A stretch of 64,000 nucleotides of DNA from Paenibacillus sedimenti (GTDB lineage Bacteria > Bacillota > Bacilli > Paenibacillales > NBRC-103111): contig NZ_JACVVD010000013.1 in NCBI RefSeq assembly GCF_014534655.1, positions 62,001 through 126,000 of the forward strand. Reading direction: 5' to 3'. Made by a program: the position numbers and the translations under genes. The notes beneath the pieces were generated by a model. That model was given only the letters and a program-made list of their open reading frames with translations. It searched no databases and was not told where the DNA came from. Positions 63,232 through 64,000 of the stretch are shown in pieces (within the stretch, counting starts at the first letter, position 1; each line of letters starts with the position of its first letter).

Positions 63232-63336
63232 TCAAGACAACACACTAAACGTGTACTGTATGCGGGTTAAGATCCCTTTAGGTTGAGGTCTGTCATAGTC
63301 TGATAAGCCCTTGTATTTATTGATTTTTTTGTTCAT
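63232..63336 (-). CDS. Small basic frame (34 residues), doubtful
   Basis: The frame M-N-K-K-I-N-K-Y-K-G-L-S-D-Y-D-R-P-Q ends in a hydrophobic stretch. There is only a weak GAGGAAACGGG site upstream. It could be the N-terminal scrap of a mobile-element protein inserted after the helicase gene. Confidence 0.25.
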   Translation of the reverse strand: MNKKINKYKGLSDYDRPQPKGILTRIQYTFSVLS

Positions 63337-63415
63337 CCCGTTTCCTCGCGTGTTAGCCCGCGCAAAGTAAGCCTATTATTTAAGGCAACCTCTCTGTCCC
63401 CGGCCTACTCACCAG

Positions 63416-64000
63416 CTATTTCACGCTCGGTGAAATCCTTACATACCGAAGCCGATCAACAAAAAACAACCCCGCTTCTTTCACACCACCCTGGGCGGAT
63501 CGTTCCCATTCATAAACATAAGCCATAACTTGCGGCTTATAGTACTGGACAAGCTGGTCCTCCTGCCAGGCCTCGTATCGGTCGGTCTTAAAATCAACAA
63601 TTACCCATCCATCTTCTTCCTCAAACACCAAGTCAATCACACCCCGAAGAACGTGGTTTTCCCCGTCATCACCGCCTGATTCCCGGACTAAGACAAATGA
63701 AAACTCATGATACCGCTGCAGTGCCAGCATGCTGCGCTTCCATAATTCGCTTTCCGTTACCCGAAGCACAGTCTCCACAGCCTGCTTCGTCCATTTTGGA
63801 TCAACTCCTTCCTCCTGAGCGACCATTCGGCAGTAGTCCTCAAGATCATTTAATTCCAGCCCTTCACCAATCACCTGTAAGCATCGATGCACCAGACTGC
63901 CGTAGGCCATTCCTTTCCCTTCCGAAGATCTAACAATGGTAATCGCGCTGGCAGTCTTCGTTAGTCCGGTAACGCTGGCATTCCGGTAGCTTGGCTTAGA
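63416..64000 (-). CDS. UvrD/AddA-like helicase-nuclease, C-terminal part (runs off window)
   Basis: The reverse frame is open to the window edge, giving at least 194 residues. It carries the RecB-family nuclease signature: G-S-L-V-H-R-C-L, G-V-I-D-L-V-F-E, V-I-V-D-F-K-T-D (Asp and Lys of the active site) and Q-L-V-Q-Y-Y-K-P-Q. Upstream residues (V-T-G-L-T-K) fit the linker that precedes this domain in UvrD/AddA-type ATP-dependent nucleases. Such enzymes resect DNA ends. The stop at 63416 marks the edge of the accessory island. Confidence 0.75.
   Translation of the reverse strand, partial: SKPSYRNASVTGLTKTASAITIVRSSEGKGMAYGSLVHRCLQVIGEGLELNDLEDYCRMVAQEEGVDPKWTKQAVETVLRVTESELWKRSMLALQRYHEFSFVLVRESGGDDGENHVLRGVIDLVFEEEDGWVIVDFKTDRYEAWQEDQLVQYYKPQVMAYVYEWERSAQGGVKEAGLFFVDRLRYVRISPSVK

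Overview
The window reads as a chromosomal stretch of a low-GC, endospore-forming Firmicute, most likely Paenibacillus or a close relative. Supporting signs are a GerA-type germinant receptor operon, a Spo0E-like phosphatase, DUF3231 proteins, an S-layer homology protein, strong GGAGG ribosome binding sites and frequent TTG/GTG starts. This is my reading of gene content and style; no database comparison was possible.

Layout. 1-8.1 kb: a reverse-strand potassium uptake operon (Rossmann-fold protein, a 28-residue microprotein, kdpF, kdpA, kdpB, kdpC), then a tandem kinase-less KdpD sensor and the start of a further KdpD. A c-di-AMP-riboswitch-like leader precedes it. 8.1-22.3 kb: single accessory genes (GNAT, BtrH-like, MarR, serine hydrolase, pentapeptide repeat, TetR, LysM-GMC oxidoreductase, DUF3231, NmrA and SDR) with many broken genes (cytochrome P450, VOC, DUF3231, SDR, LivH) and a dispersed hairpin repeat family. 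22.3-26.3 kb: ger operon.

26.3-40.5 kb: a scattered stress or redox regulon. Two paralogous AraC regulators and two paralogous NAD(P)H:quinone reductase-like flavoproteins lie here. Four promoters share one architecture, with identical spacing from a conserved GCTAAATGAAC box to the -10; they precede both flavoproteins, a LtrA-response regulator operon and a Spo0E-like gene. A FIST-MCP signalling pair and a GGDEF-EAL protein sit between them.

40.5-54.1 kb: an AT-rich graveyard of mobile DNA. It holds a broken XRE-RES toxin-antitoxin-like locus with tandem repeats, then a Tn7-like transposition operon (tnsA with its catalytic core deleted, intact tnsB and tnsC, two large TniQ/TnsD genes), preceded by fragments of at least two other TnsB genes.

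54.4-63.0 kb: a probable defence island. One three-gene operon encodes a membrane protein with an HNH-like motif, a tail-anchored coiled-coil protein and a CbbX/SpoVK-like AAA+ ATPase; I do not recognise it as a named system and it is my main candidate for something undescribed. A second operon (ribbon-helix-helix protein, PD-(D/E)xK-like protein, DUF262 protein, DUF262-HNH protein) looks like a split GmrSD-type restriction system. The window ends inside the 3' end of a UvrD/AddA-like helicase-nuclease gene.
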